Position numbers and translations under genes: made by a program. Positions 30,189-42,691 of a stretch of 64,000 nt of DNA are shown one piece after another. The notes below the pieces were generated by a model. That model saw only the letters and a list, made by a program, of their open reading frames with translations, did no database searches and had not been told where the DNA came from. Position 1 is the stretch's first letter. Each line of letters opens with the position of its first letter. The stretch covers positions 372,001 to 436,000 of the forward strand of contig JAJJXM010000049.1 of assembly GCA_024516155.1 (NCBI GenBank), read 5' to 3'. The stretch comes from Pyronema omphalodes. Its lineage: Eukaryota; Ascomycota; Pezizomycetes; Pezizales; Pyronemataceae.

Positions 30189-33100
30189 TTACATATCTGG
30201 ATGCTCCGCCGCGAGAACTGGTCCTGTTGCCTGCAGTACTTTTACTTCTAGTTCTTCCACTTCAAGCAATCTACCCTGATAATAGTATGTTTCAGCTAGT
30301 TCGCTCATGGTCGATAAGGTCTCTGGATCCTCCTCTCCAAGAACCCGTCTGCTAGCCTCTAATACTTTTACTTGGAGATCTTCAGCTTCGGTGAGTCGTT
30401 TCTGATATCTGTATGTGATAGCGAGGTTGTTCATGGACGTCAAGGTATCTGGATGGTCCTCTCCGAGAACTCGCCTTCGGGCTTGCAATGCTTCAGCTCC
30501 TAGTTCTTCGGCCTCGGTCAACCGTTTCTGATGATGGTATGTAGTTGCCAGGTTGCTCATGGCCAGTAAGGTACTTGGATGGTCTTCACCGAGAACCCGT
30601 CTTCTAGCCTCTAATACTTTTACTTCTAGTTCTTCAGCCTCGTTAAGCCGTTTCTGATCGGAGTATGTTGATGCCAGATTGCTCATGGACGTCAAGGTAT
30701 CTGGATGGTCCTCTCCGAAAACCCGTGTTCTAGTCTGCAATACCTTTACTTCTAGTTCTTCGGCCTGCGCTAAGCGATGTTGGGACCAATATATTGACGC
30801 AAGTCCGAGCATGCAGTTCAGATTGTCTTGGTGGTCTTCCCCGAGTATGCTACTGATTTCCTTAATTGCAGTGATGTATAACTCTTCAGACTCCTTGAAA
30901 CGCCGTTGGTTGTAGTAAGTCCCTGCTAGCTCGGACATGGCCCGCAGGGTGTCAGGATGTCCCTCCCCAACGATTCTCCTTCTTGTCTCCAACACCTTTA
31001 CTTCCAACTCCTCTACTTCAGTAAATCGATTTATTCTTCCTAATACTGAGGCTACTCGCAACATAGTTTCTGACGATAAAAGAGTTCCTTCTCCAAGCAA
31101 ACGTACCCGCAATGCGTTCGCTCTTTGTGCAAGAGATAAAGACTCCGGATAATCACCCATTGCCTCTGCATAGCAAGACATTTTGTAGCACATGGTAGCA
31201 ACATCCAGTGTATCTTCCTTCAGGTTTCGAGCCAAAACAATTGCATGAGGATAATAGACTCGCCAGGCTTTCCAGTTTTCAAACTTCCCATCAGCGGGGA
31301 GAATCTCTGCCAGTATACTGGCCACCCTTGCAGCCGTCACGGCCCTCTCTTTAACCCCCTGGTAACATTCAAGCGCAAGATTTACAAGAGAATGAATCTC
31401 GTAAGCCTTTCCGGTCTGCACATCGGCGACACCTGGTGTCGTCATACTGATGAGCGAGAAGTTATGTAACTTTCCGATAGCTTCAGCAAGATCAACCTCA
31501 TCATTACTACCATCGAAACCGCTCTTCTTCAGAAGATCATGTGGGATATTGAGGCGGTTGATGGAGCCCATCAGCTTCAGGAGTGAGGCTGCAAGCGGTG
31601 ACTGTGTTTGAATCTGACGAAAAGTAATGGCAAACGTTGTCAAAACCGTTTCGGCATGGGAGTTCGATCGCCAGGAGTTGTACACAGGCTTCGAGAGAAG
31701 TTTCTTCTGGGACTCTTTGGTGCTCTTAAAATTATCGAGGTATTGCGAAATAGTCAGGATGCCACGGTTCATCTCAAGATATACGGCAACTTGGATGATT
31801 GCCAATGGAAGATATTCCAACTCGTCGAATAATTGTCTAAGAATATCGTTATCAATCTTGGCGGTATGTGGACCAGCACTCGGGTGGTGGTTGTTGAAGA
31901 GTGATACGGCGTCAACGGGGTCCATTTTCTCCTTCCGGATGACGTTACGGTTGGCAAGCTGGTATCCCACTTCAAAATCCCTTGTCGTCACAACAATAGC
32001 AGTTCCTGTGCGGAGACGGGGAATGTGCTTGATGAGTCCTTCAGCAACTTCCGCACCGCCAGTATCGGATTCCGGGAAAAAGTCGAGTTTGTCGTCAGCG
32101 TTGTCGAGAATAAGGATCCAATCGCCGCTCCGTGGATTCTCCAACCACCTTTTAACAACAGGCCGGATGTCCTCACTAGCATCAGAAGAACTTGGAAGCT
32201 CTGCCAATGTTGCTATTCTTCGGTAATCCTCCTCAAAATGAGGTTTACTTCCACAGTGAACCCAGTAAACGGACCGTTTATTTTCATACTCGTGCGCGAA
32301 ATCGAGAACATCCTGGGTTTTCCTGGTGTTATTAGAGACAAATAGTTAGGACATCATCGGGTATATTAAAATTTGAGAAAAATATTATGCTTACCCAATA
32401 CCGCCAAGCCCTACCAATGCAACTGCATGATTCCCCATACCCACAGCCCCAGACCTTTCTCTTTGGCGAAACCATGAAAGAGTACATGATACTCCAACAA
32501 ACCCTCCGTTTCGTGGAAAAGGGACCATGAAATGTTTGGATTCTTTATTTACTATAGACTTATGGGCTACTCCCCAAGTTAGCACTCGTTCCAACCACAA
32601 CTTGTAATTTTACAAACCTATTCCGAGATATCCAATTAAAAGATCTGTGAGATTTTTATTGTATAGTCGTAGTTGTTTAATTAGCGTTTCCAGTTTTTCT
32701 TTATTTGAGAACACCCATTTAAAACGCTCATATGAAGATACCGCTGACCTGATATCTGGTGCTAAAAGCTTCAACTTTTCGATGTCAAGATTGAGGTCCA
32801 TCTCGCCGTCGCTGAGTAGAGTACAGGGCACTTCAGGAACAGCAATGGCTATTGAAACATTTGATCCACTTCGGAAATGTCGTATTAGTCGCCCAGGATG
32901 TAACCGGTCCCGTTTCCTCAGATATTCCGTCGTTTGGGTGGCATTGGCATCCACAGTCACCCGAATTCCATACAATGATTCCATTTGACGGACATCGGCA
33001 AAAAGCTGCGCAATTCTTAATAGTGTGCTGGCTATCAATCGGGCCCTATTCTTGTCGCTAGCTGACATTTCTAACAATTTTGATGAGATACTGGCGTCGG

Positions 33101-33296
33101 AAGCTCCACTAGTACTGTCTATGGATTTCCACCAATCTTTCAGCTTCTGATGCTCAACCTCAAACTGATAATGGAGACTGCCGAAGTCGTCTTTGAAGCT
33201 GCGCACGGAGGAAACGATGCGATAACCTTCCAGACTTGTTATAAAGAGAAGACTGATCAAGCCGGGGATTCCGAGAGTTAAACTGGCGACCTCCAT
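30189..33296 (-). CDS. NLR-type protein: HeLo-like, NB-ARC, TPR
   Basis: Three exons (33296-32618, 32566-32395, 32322-30189; introns 51 and 72 bp) give 994 codons. The N-terminus (MEVASLTLGIPGLISLL, then SLEGYRIVSSVRSF) resembles fungal HeLo/HeLo-like death-effector domains. Exon 2 holds HFMVPFPRNGGFVG and the P-loop GLGGIGKT, which is completed across the second intron. Walker B is WILILDNADD (about residue 350), followed by GTAIVVTTRD and LEYLPLAII. The C-terminus has about eight 42-residue TPR units with the repeated core EAEELEVKVLEARRR-LGEDHPDTL. Fungal NLRs of this type act in non-self recognition and regulated cell death. No disabling mutation was seen. The start is the first ATG; the frame upstream has only a TTG. 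Confidence 0.9.
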
Positions 33297-33958
33297 GATG
33301 AGTAGCCGATTACTCGTAGGATTAATTGAACTTGGCAAGGGCTGTAGCGATGGAAACTAGAAATTGCCTTTGATGAACGTTTGGTTGAACTGTTTAACTA
33401 TGGTGCTATAGAACGTGGTAAGCTGTAAATTGTTTCCCCTCTTCCGAAGGGGCGTTCTCCAGGATGCATGCGTTGTCCACCTGGCATATATCAGAGCCTT
33501 GCTTTGTACAAAAATAGAGTGAATCATTTCTACAACAAAACGTGTTCGCAAGGATCCTGTACACAAGGATATCTTCTGTATAAAGTACTGTGAGGTACAA
33601 TGGCCACGGTCCCGATACTGTTTGCATGGCAAATAAGAGTTTTTTTCTATCCAAGAATATCATTCAGAAAACCCCCAAAATCTGTATGGTAGTCTTATAC
33701 AAAGGTTCCGCTTACGGTGGAGTTTTCAGGGTGAGTAGAGCGTAGAGGTTGCGAAGCGAGTACGTACACTGCCCTCCGGGCGCTCCGCATCTTAAGCAAT
33801 CACTCGCGCCATACCGTTCTATGTGTAATAAAACTATTGCGCACCTCCGGTCATAATATAGACCAAAAGTCTAAAATTGTTCTAGTCCTGATATAACTAC
33901 CACTCCTAGAAATCATCTTCAAAGATGGACCATGAGACAAAGAGGTTTAAAAGGATAT
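33297..33958. other. 5' region of the NLR gene, no gene seen
   Basis: AT-rich, with only short random open frames. Presumably promoter sequence of the NLR gene. Confidence 0.5.
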
Positions 33959-34510
33959 TGTCACGGATCGCCCCTGGGAAGAGAGGAAGACCAAGAAAGA
34001 TAAGAGAATAAAGGAAGAGGACGATTAGTGTTGGCGAGCAGAGATGGGAATACGCTGTATTGGTAGGAAACGGGACGGATAGTAAGGAAAGGAGTATGCT
34101 ATGGGGGATGGATGGACTCATGGGACGGAAGAGGGATTGGATTGGAGGAATGGACGGGTCAGGGAGATAAACGGGGGAAATTGAGGGATATCTCAGGGAG
34201 AAGATCGGGCTAAGAGAGGCGGGAGGATACCAAGGGGAGTCGGGGAGAAATACGGAAGTTAGGTCAGGAGGAGATCGGGGAAACTTAGTGGAGGAATTAT
34301 GTATTTAAAGGAGAAGACGCCACCGAGTGGAAAGTTCCTTACTCAACGTCTTGTATTCAACTCTCACAGTGTAATACAGAAAGTCGTCGACTCCTCGTCT
34401 TGTCTTTCCGTCCTGCATTGAAGTGGATCACCACCGATCACTCGCCCTGTCTCGCCTCCCCTCCGAGCGAGTTCCCTGTCTTCAGTCCCTCGCCTAAGCC
34501 CCCCGTTACA
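33959..34510 (+). mobile_element. solo LTR of a fourth Ty3-type family
   Basis: 552 bp starting TGTCACGG and ending CCGTTACA, flanked by GATAT at 33954-33958 and 34511-34515. The TGTCAC start is shared with the LTRs of the three elements in the island, and a 5-bp duplication fits Ty3 integrase. A TATTTAAAG box lies at 34299-34307. No internal sequence remains, so it arose by LTR-LTR recombination. Orientation is inferred from the TATA box. Confidence 0.85.
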
Positions 34511-35412
34511 GATATCGCCGAAAGTTTTCGGCCGGTGATCAGCTACTATCCAGCATCCTAAATTCTTCATCTGATATTACTTCGTCTTTTCTGTCAGTTG
34601 AGATGTTGTCATGTTTTCGTCTTTGGTTTAGACTATGGCTTGATATCAATTGCATCTTCTGTATCAGCATATCCAAAGTGAAACTGTGTTGCTAAATGAA
34701 TAAGATGGCCCATATTGTAAGAAATATCCGTATTTGCCTCGACGTCTGACTGACAGAACTGCGGAGCAAAAAGTTCTGTAGTTTTGACATTGATTTGTCA
34801 AGCCGAGCCTGATTATTGCCGCCTTCTAAGTCACTCCAGGATATAAATTCATACGGTATATTTATAGAATTCATAGGGTCCATAACCTGAAGTTGTAGCC
34901 CGGTCAAGATGGATTATCTTTGTACTTAATGTAAAGTTATTACGAAGGCTGTTAAAATTGTTGTGGTATAGACCACTGGTTGCCAGAAGGGTGGGGACAG
35001 GCTTTGAGAGGATTTTATGCCGCGTAACTTGGAACTGTTTAAACTTTCAAAAGGTTTTGAAAAAGGTAAAACTTCGTGGTTTACCTTCGGATGTTGTGCA
35101 ACTAGACTTGGGAGATTTTTAATGGAAAATATCGAAACTTTTTAGTATCTGTGAGAAATTATTGAAGCTGTGGCCATTAAAGTTTATTCATTTCTCGAAG
35201 CTTAGATTATTGTATTTGAGTAATCAGAGGTTTTGATTATGACGCTGTTTTTGCACAGATTGATATGTTAAGTATGTAATTCGGGTGAAGTTACGTGTAC
35301 AAAAAAGTAACTTCATTATGCAATAAATCAGAGGACGCAACTTATTTGATTGTAATCCAAAATCCCCCGATATCTGCGTCATAAAATCGCGCCGAAAAAC
35401 ACCCCCAATCAT
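34511..35412. other. gene-free stretch
   Basis: A 71-codon minus-strand frame (34907-34692) has a protein-like composition (SINIPYEFISWSDLEGG) but no recognisable family or splice context. I do not call it a gene. The rest is AT-rich without repeats. Confidence 0.4.
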
Positions 35413-36065
35413 TTATGTCCTCCTCAATTTGACATTCTGAACATCCGCACTATCCGCACTCGGTTCTCTACTAGAACTGATACCAACTCCACCATCCTCA
35501 TCATCCTCATCGTCTTCATCATCATCTGCCTGTCTGCCTCTTTCCATCACATCCCCATCCCCTCCCAACTTCGTATAACCCTCCTCCTCCTTCTTCTTCA
35601 TCACATCCTTCCTACTAATGACGACACTTCCCGCAATCAACATCCCCGCACCAATCCACCAACTCCCCGGCAAGGCTTCTCCAAAAAAGTACCATCCAAA
35701 CATCGCCGCAGCCAGGAAGTTCGACGTCGTATTGATGACCGATACCGTCGTCGCCGAATTTCCACGAGACAAAGCCGCTGTAAACAGCGTCCACATTATC
35801 GCATTGAAGGCAAGATTAAGGACGAAGAAAATCTGCCAAAAGATTGTCAGCACGTAGTTTTCGTGAGCTTTGGGAGCAAGCTTTCCAGCTGTTAAGGACT
35901 TACACCGCGAACAACAACTTCAACACCAACTTGGCTTTCAAGGCCAATAAATCCTGCGACGGAATGTGCGATACTGGTCGTTAAGGCAGTGGTGGTAAGT
36001 TTCGCGAACAAGCCATTGGTTGCAGCACACAGGCCAGATAGTAGAGCGAGAGTAAACCAGTTCAT
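35413..36065 (-). CDS. TMEM42-like EamA/DMT-fold membrane protein
   Basis: Two exons (36065-35904 and 35832-35413, intron 71 bp) give 193 residues. Four hydrophobic segments are visible: MNWFTLALLSGLCAATNGLF, the IFFVLNLAFNAIMWTLFTAA segment at the exon junction, TTSNFLAAAMFGWYFFG, and SWWIGAGMLIAGSVVIS. The order and the Asn/Gly positions match small TMEM42-type proteins, half-size relatives of drug/metabolite transporters that probably pair to form a pore. After the last segment comes a cytosolic tail with a long Asp/Glu run (DDDEDDEDDEDGG), often extended in fungi. The substrate is unknown. A divergent promoter is possibly shared with Hub1. Confidence 0.82.
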
Positions 36066-36685
36066 GGCGGTAATCTTCGAATCTCTCGGGTTTTCTGATG
36101 ATGATTTCTAAAGGAATCGATTGCTAAAAGTCGTGGTGTAGGACTTGACCCAGTTATAAGCTTTAACCGAGCTCTTGACAGCTGTCTTCCCAAGCTTCCA
36201 GCTGCTAGAGTACCGAAGCACCGTTATCTAGTCGTGATAAGATATTCTTTCCGAAAACAATGGCTCCTTAAAAATAAACAATTCCGTTCATACGTAGAAA
36301 TAATAGTAATCAAAAAAAAAAAGCAACTGTCGTACATACACAAGATCTGTCGGGTTTTCCTAAGTTTCACCCCGCGTCGTGACACCGTGACACCGTGACA
36401 TCGGGTCACCGGTCAGCCACAGGTCATTCCCAGCCCAACCCAACCCTAGCCTCATTCCATGCGCAGAAACCCCGAGAAACAGAGCCGCAAAGCTATAACC
36501 ACGCTAAGCCCACGCTAAATATAAGCTCTTTCTCTTCACACTTCCTGCCCCGCTACGAAAAATACGCTAGAACCCCATATTCTATACATCGCGACTACAT
36601 TCTTTCACTGTTCTACAGATAGCTTACCCGCGACTCACAACACACACAAAGAAGTATACGAAGCTAATACAGAAAATACGATATC
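36066..36685. other. divergent intergenic region (TMEM42-like / Hub1)
   Basis: Holds the 5' regions of both genes. A short CACCGTGACA tandem repeat is seen near 36382-36400. No gene found. Confidence 0.5.
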
Positions 36686-37076
36686 ATGATTGAGGTTATC
36701 TGGTACGCACCTTTTACCCATCCTTTCAATCCTGCTGTCGCCGCCGCCGCCGTCGCCGCCGCCGTTTGAACAATTTGCAGCTTGGAGGAGGGGTAGTCAA
36801 CGGCGTAGGCAGCGGCGACGACGGAGGTACAAATAACACATCAACAGCAGCAAAAGCTAACATATCACCAGCAACGACCGTCTCGGCAAGAAAGTACGCG
36901 TAAAATGCGAGCCCGACGACACTATCGGCGACTTCAAGAAGCTTGTCGCAGCCCAGATCGGAACAAGTCCTGAGAAGATTGTGTTGAAGAAGTGGTACTC
37001 TACTTTCAAGGACCATATCACTTTGGCGGATTACGAAATCGGAAATGGTAGCTCGTTGGAGATGTACTACAGCTAA
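36686..37076 (+). CDS. HUB1: Hub1 / UBL5 ubiquitin-like splicing modifier
   Basis: Exon 1 is only 17 nt (36686-36702, ATG ATT GAG GTT ATC TG). A 169-bp intron with a CCGCCGCCG tract follows, then exon 2 (36872-37076). The product has 73 residues, the family length. It begins [18 protein letters not shown], contains [17 protein letters not shown] and [17 protein letters not shown], and ends LEMYYS; the double tyrosine replaces the di-glycine of ubiquitin. Hub1 is not conjugated. It binds HIND motifs of Snu66 and helps the spliceosome use weak 5' splice sites. Only exon 2 is open as a long frame, so simple ORF calling misses the gene. Confidence 0.95.
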
Positions 37077-38895
37077 GCAGAGGGCGAGGGGCGAGGGGCA
37101 AGGTTGAGGCTACGGAGATGATGGGCTTTTGATAAGGAGAGGGAGGTTCTTTTTTGATTCCGACTTTGGGCGTTACACGGTAACATTGTATGAAATACTG
37201 GAAGATGCTTGGTGATAGCGTGGTACAAATATCAATAAATATGATTTTTTTTAACAAACTTGGTATCATTTGAATAAATGACAAGTGATGCAATTTTGTG
37301 AAACCTCTATGTACAGAGTCTCGGCGTTTTCCAGAAGAAAAGGCTGTTGATGCAATACCGTTCATTTATTGCCAATTTTCAAGGCATAATCTCATCAGTA
37401 TCTAAATAAGTATCAAACTCCCAAAATTAATGTAGCAGAAGCATGGAATTTTATGGCGCAATAGCACAGCAGCTATGCGCGTCGTACATACCACGGCTGC
37501 CCACCGTTAGTTAACCCCCATCCCTAAACCCTGCATTGTTAGATTTGTCTACGTGCTCATCACGAGCGTTGTTCTAATGGAAGATTTCTACGCAGGAAGG
37601 ATAGACCTAAGGCCAGCCTACTCAGAGAATGATGGGCAGAACATCCATCAGTGGTCTGGCCTATGGTATTCTAGCGGGGATAGAACTCCAGGAAGCACTA
37701 TTCCTAGAGGGGAATAATCATGCAAAAATTGGGTGAAAGAAGGTTTCGGGAAACCAAAACAATGTCGTACACAGTCAGGTATATGCGGTGGAAGGTGAGT
37801 GGGAAGAACGGGATCCAGCTGGCACGAAAGACAGTACTGGAGGGGGGAAGATAATAATACTGTGCCTTAGCCGTGTGGTAAAAGGTGGATGGGATCCACA
37901 TAATATCAATGGAAGCCGTAAAAGGGGACAAGAACAACACCCAGTGATCCGACTAAACCAAACCGGGGGGACACTTGAGGGAGATGAAGTAATGACAGCG
38001 TGCATCAAGCAGCGCAGTACGTGTCGGTCACATCTGGTCAGAGGAGAAATCCAGATAGCGACGGAAAAACAAATCCCAGCTAAATCTGGCATCAATAGCG
38101 AAGTATTGAGTGTAGTGAGGAGGGGGGAGTAGGGAGATATCCCCAGCCAAACCATAAGGTGAACAGATGTATGATGTGTAAATGTGTGCCTGGGTATGAA
38201 TGCGGGAGAGTACCACAGATTAGGGTAGGCGATGCAGATGGGCATTTGATTGCTGCCAAATTCTGTCGATGAAATTGTAACGGGCAAATTCAGTAGATAG
38301 GGGGAATGATGATAAGATGGTGAAAGTTAATGACAGACAACAAACTGTTTGAACGAACAACCAGAAGTAAATAACACAGAAAACGCCATTGAGTCAAACA
38401 AGCTCTCAGAAAATCTTTGTTAAAAAAAAAAAAACGCAGCCGTAAACCCTGACGAGAAAGCAAAGGAAACCCCCTAAAGCAAAATATACCGGAGAAAAAT
38501 GAAACAAATAAATATAAGAGTATCGTAAAAATCAATAACAATAGAAAGGGAATAAAATAAGAATAAAATATAGAAGCAGGAGTAAAAACAAAGGTGCTAC
38601 CATCGAGGGCTGGCAAAGCATCATCAAACCAGTATTGCACAATTTTTTGACACTCACCTGGAAGCCTTCCTGTCCACGTTTCCTCGACGGTGCGATTCGA
38701 CGTTGTTGGAGGCTTCATATTTCATCAGAGGACTGCTTATTTCGCTTTCACCGCCAGTTGATTTGTGGTCATCGTCAGCATTCGGTTTGTTATAGTTTCG
38801 TTTTTGGTCATTCGTTTCATGTGAGTGGCGAAAAGGAGAAACGGATCGACATTTGTTGAACGCGTGAGAGCGACCGCAATGTTTGTGTTTAGATT
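37077..38895. other. 1.8-kb gene-free stretch
   Basis: Between Hub1 and the 3' end of the zinc-knuckle gene. Open frames at 37775-38287 (-) and 37788-38132 (+) overlap each other and have no recognisable motif or splice sites. The last 600 bp probably include 3' UTR of the minus-strand gene. A run of 12 A lies at 38422-38433. Confidence 0.45.
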
Positions 38896-41051
38896 TCACT
38901 GCGCCATTTCTCTGTGAGCTTGAGTACTTTGGATGGGTGACATAATGCCTACATACGACGGCGCGGGTGCTGGTGGCGGCGGCCCAACCGTTGGTTTAGG
39001 TGGCAGAGGATGCACAGATCTTGTCACAGGAGGAGCAGGCGCTGGTGGTGGTTGAGACTCGTTTTTGGCGGTTCCGGCCATCTGTGTATCTTGAGACGTA
39101 CTACTCATTGTTAGATTGGTAACTTTCCAGAATTCAAAGATTATACTAACTTCTTGTTATGGGCTCTGTGATCGGCGCCATGTCCACCACCTCCTCCACC
39201 TCCACGTCTTTGCCTATTGTTGCGCCTGTTGCGGCCTTCGTGTCCGTAGCGTCGTTTGTTAGGCCGTCCGCCTTGCTGCTGTTCCTGACCTGGATTCTGT
39301 TTTCCACCGAGGAAATCGTCCCAGTTCCGCTTCTTGCCACCTCCTTCTTTCTTTTGCGTATCCGGTTTAGCATTTTCCGTTGTGCCAGATCTGGGAAAGC
39401 TGTCAGAGATATTCCATGTGTCGGCAAGTACGGTAATACATACCCATTAGCAGATGTTTTCTCGCCCTGTGTGCTAGCTTTCAACTTTTTGATCAATTCT
39501 TCGTCTTCCTCATTGATGGTGCACGTTTCTCCCGAAAGATCTGCACGAGTTGTTCCACCCTCAGATCTTACGGAATTCCAAACAGGATCTTTTTTAGCAT
39601 CTTCATCTCCTTCAACCTCTTCTCGAGGTATAGGTTTCCCTTCGGAGTCGTAGTATTTGCTTCCAAGAATGTTTTTTCCTTTCTCCACAGAAGCATCGCT
39701 GGTAGTTTTCACCGGGTCGTTATTTTCTTTTACTGCCGCAATCGGGGAATCGACTTTTTGACTGTGCTTAGGGCCTAGAAAATGTCAATATGAGTGATCA
39801 AGCGCGGATATTATGATTTTCATACCGTTGAATTTATTCTTGGAAATATGGTTTCGGGGGAAGAAATTAGGAGGAGAAGGCAATCTTGATGTTGTATTCT
39901 CCCCAGCAGGCTGCTGAGGCTGCTTTGTAGCTCCATCTTTATTAGCTGCATTCCTCCCCCCACTTCCGCGTTCCCGGTTTCGCCCATGATAACCACCATT
40001 GTGTGTATTATGTCTTGCGTTATCCCTTGTTTGTGGTCGTTGGTAGGGCGTAGCAGGCCCGGTATTTGCGCTTCGGGGCTGGAAGGCGGAGTAATTTGTG
40101 GCGGGTGGCTGATATGGTTGCCAACCCTGAGCCTGTGGTTGTTGTGGTGTAAAGGAAGGTGCTATTGGGGTGCGCGGAGATTGGCCTTGGTACTGAGCCG
40201 ACTGTGGGTATTGCGGAACTTGTAGTTGAGGCGTTCGAAGGCTGGAGTATGGAGTTATTGGAGGGTGCGGCGCGTGTGGCGCGTGTGGAGCTTGAACAAT
40301 AGGTACTTGTTGCGGCTGTTGGGCGCCGTACGGGGGGTAGCTAGGATGCGCTGATTGCATGTGAGGGGTGGGATATGTGACCGGAGGCGGGTACGCTTGT
40401 GCAGGAGATTGTTGAGCAGGGTATGGTGATATAGGTTGACCATAAGCATTGTAGCCCGATTGCGCCTGAGCAGGCTGCGCTGCTTGAGGCTGTTGCAACT
40501 GCTGAGGGGCATAGCCTGTTGGGGTCACTGGAGCTTGAGGCCATTGGTGTGCAGGTGCCGTATAGCTTTGGGGTGATGCTGCCCATGCCTGAGGGGTAGT
40601 GGGGGTAGTTGCAGCATACTGCTGCGCGGCGTGCTGTGGATAAACTGAATGTTGCGAGTATGGGGGGGCGGAGACAGGAGGTGGTGGGGGCGGAGGTGGT
40701 GGTGGAGGCACAGCGGAAGCTCCAGGCTGTGGAGGGACGTATCCTGGAGGTGGAGCGTATCGTGTAATGACCGGTTTGCTTCCTGCCTTCTTGTTTTTGG
40801 GTACCCGAGGCTTTTGGTTCATTGCTCCACTGTATTCATCAGCGCACACTCTGAATTCGCGTCTGTGTTGAGAGGATAACTAACGCAGGATTCGGACGAC
40901 GCGGTTCCGGGCAGAATTGCGCAACATGGCTATTGTGACCACAGTTATAACACGACTGAGTTCCGACAATGCTGTTGTAGGGGGCCTGCTGTGGAGTCAT
41001 TGAAACTGGCTGGTATGGCCCGTAAGGAGTCTGTCCTGGATTTGTTGCCAT
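38896..41051 (-). CDS. CCHC zinc-knuckle, Pro/Gln-rich low-complexity protein
   Basis: Five exons (41051-40885, 40829-39826, 39774-39444, 39390-39151, 39100-38896) give 648 residues. Exon 1 carries one zinc knuckle (SCYNCGHNSHVAQFCPEPRR, about residues 32-51). Exon 2 is a long Pro/Gln/Tyr-rich tract with PPPPPPPPPPP and many PQ/AQ and YPPY units. Exon 3 is acidic and more ordered (GSKYYDSEGKPI). Exon 4 turns basic and Gly/Arg-rich (NKRRYGHEGRNRRNNRQRRG). The C-terminus is again Pro-rich. A knuckle with RGG-like and prion-like stretches suggests an RNA-binding, condensate-prone protein; I do not recognise an orthologue. Exon 1/2 and 4/5 acceptors have in-frame alternatives. Confidence 0.72.
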
Positions 41052-42691
41052 GATGTAGTTATTTCAAAGGCGCGGGGCGAAGGCGCGAGAGCTGAGTATC
41101 ACGGGCAGGTAAGGATCTCGAGGACGATAAGTGGAGGTTCTGATGAGTGGTTGTCTGCGCGTTTAAGTGGGTACGGTACCGAAAGTACCTGCTCATACCA
41201 TGCTGATCCCCTTGGCCCCAAAGCGCCCACAAGGCGCCGGGTAACACGAGGTTATCCCTGCGTTTCGCTCTTGTATGTAGCTTTATCAGGTCATTCCTGT
41301 CCGTCGCACCACAAGCTTTTGATGTCGTGTGGTGATTGCCGCGGATAGCTAGAATTACAGTCTCGAATTTTTACAATAAATTCTGTAACTGCACATAAAA
41401 GAGGCGAAATTTCACCAGTGGCCACTGTCTCCTTATTTCCTGTAGACGTAGGGCTGAAGCAGATGTGTTCAGTCACATGATAGTGCCCCTGGCCTTAAAT
41501 GCTGCTAAAGACCGACAACTCCAACGGAAGCGTACAAACATCCTGATGGAAATCACAAAGGTTATCCAGGCATGTGAATATTTTCAGAGAAAAATCCAAC
41601 TGACAATTTTTGAGTGGTGATGTTTCTGGGAAAATCATCACGACATATCAGAACCCCCTAAGCAAAGTTCGGCCATATCCCGTGCAGCTGTAACAATGCT
41701 TGCCGATTCACTGCAGAGGCGCCGGAAGGTTCTCATATTGAACTGTTTATCCGAACTAACATGTATAGTGGGTTTGAGGACCCCGCATAATGACGATTGT
41801 TGTATATCGTCATTGTACTGCGAAGAGTTTAACATGAAACAAATCCAGTTGAACGTGCATTATTTCAACGGTAGCCCTGACATGCTATTCGATCATGAAA
41901 GATGTCCTCACTCTATCTGTGGCGGCTTTCAGTAAATATTGTACCCTCGAAGCCCCAAAAGCTGTGAAAATGTTCAGGGTATTGTTTGGCGCCCGACGCT
42001 TACCCCAGCTCCAGATAAATTACTTCAGTACCTCGCAACAAAACAACTGGAGACTGCATTTTGACACCGTCATTCTCCCGCATCAACATAGATTTTATTT
42101 CCCCTACATGCATCGGAGAATTTCCAGAAGCGCTTTCACGCGAGCTCCCTTTTCAAAAATCCGAAACGGGACACCAACACACCATTTATCAATCATGATA
42201 TATGACTCGACCAGAGTATCAATGGAGTTATCCACGCTTTCCCCGCGTCAACTTCTCCCTTGTTCCAACTTGTAGTTCTGCCTGAAATTCCAAACCCCGC
42301 GAGCATGAAAATTTCATTTCGTATCCTCCCGCCGTAGCGGTACCTTTATCTGTAGATCCCGCCGCTGCGTTTCAGAAGCCAATAACTTCATACAGATCCA
42401 TCGTACATTTCGACGCGCGATCCTATCAGCGCGCGTATAAGTCACAACGCAAGGACCCCTCCACAACCTTTGCCCACCCCCCGCTTGTTCTGAATTATTT
42501 TGCTTTCATAGCTAAGCTATCGCCATGCTCGGCTATCTAAGCTTCCCACACCTCAGCTACCTCAGGTTCTGTCTAGGTGTAGATAGATAGCAGCGTGTCA
42601 TCCCCGTGATTAATCCCTGTCTCCACATTCGCGCGCTTCGTCACCGCCACAAACCTTCGTCCACGCTGCTGCTCAACACCTCTACCTTACG
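41052..42691. other. divergent intergenic region (zinc-knuckle gene / PPG1)
   Basis: 1.6 kb without a supportable gene. A 126-codon plus-strand frame (41895-42275) has no family signature. The last 300 bp are pyrimidine-rich, as in fungal promoters and 5' UTRs. Confidence 0.45.

Noticed and set aside
34692..34907. 71-codon minus-strand frame
   Set aside because: Protein-like composition but no recognisable domain, splice context or neighbouring exon.
37775..38287. 170-codon minus-strand frame
   Set aside because: Low-complexity Ser/Pro/Thr composition and an equally open plus-strand frame; no domain.
38290..38718. 142-codon minus-strand frame downstream of the zinc-knuckle gene
   Set aside because: Only its hydrophobic AT-rich half looks protein-like; more likely 3' UTR.
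39146..39390. Unspliced continuation of the 39712-39146 frame
   Set aside because: Removing the 53-bp intron gives a Gly/Arg-rich frame that joins the next exon; the unspliced reading is a shadow.
41895..42275. 126-codon plus-strand frame
   Set aside because: No motif, no splice partner, in the divergent promoter region of PPG1.
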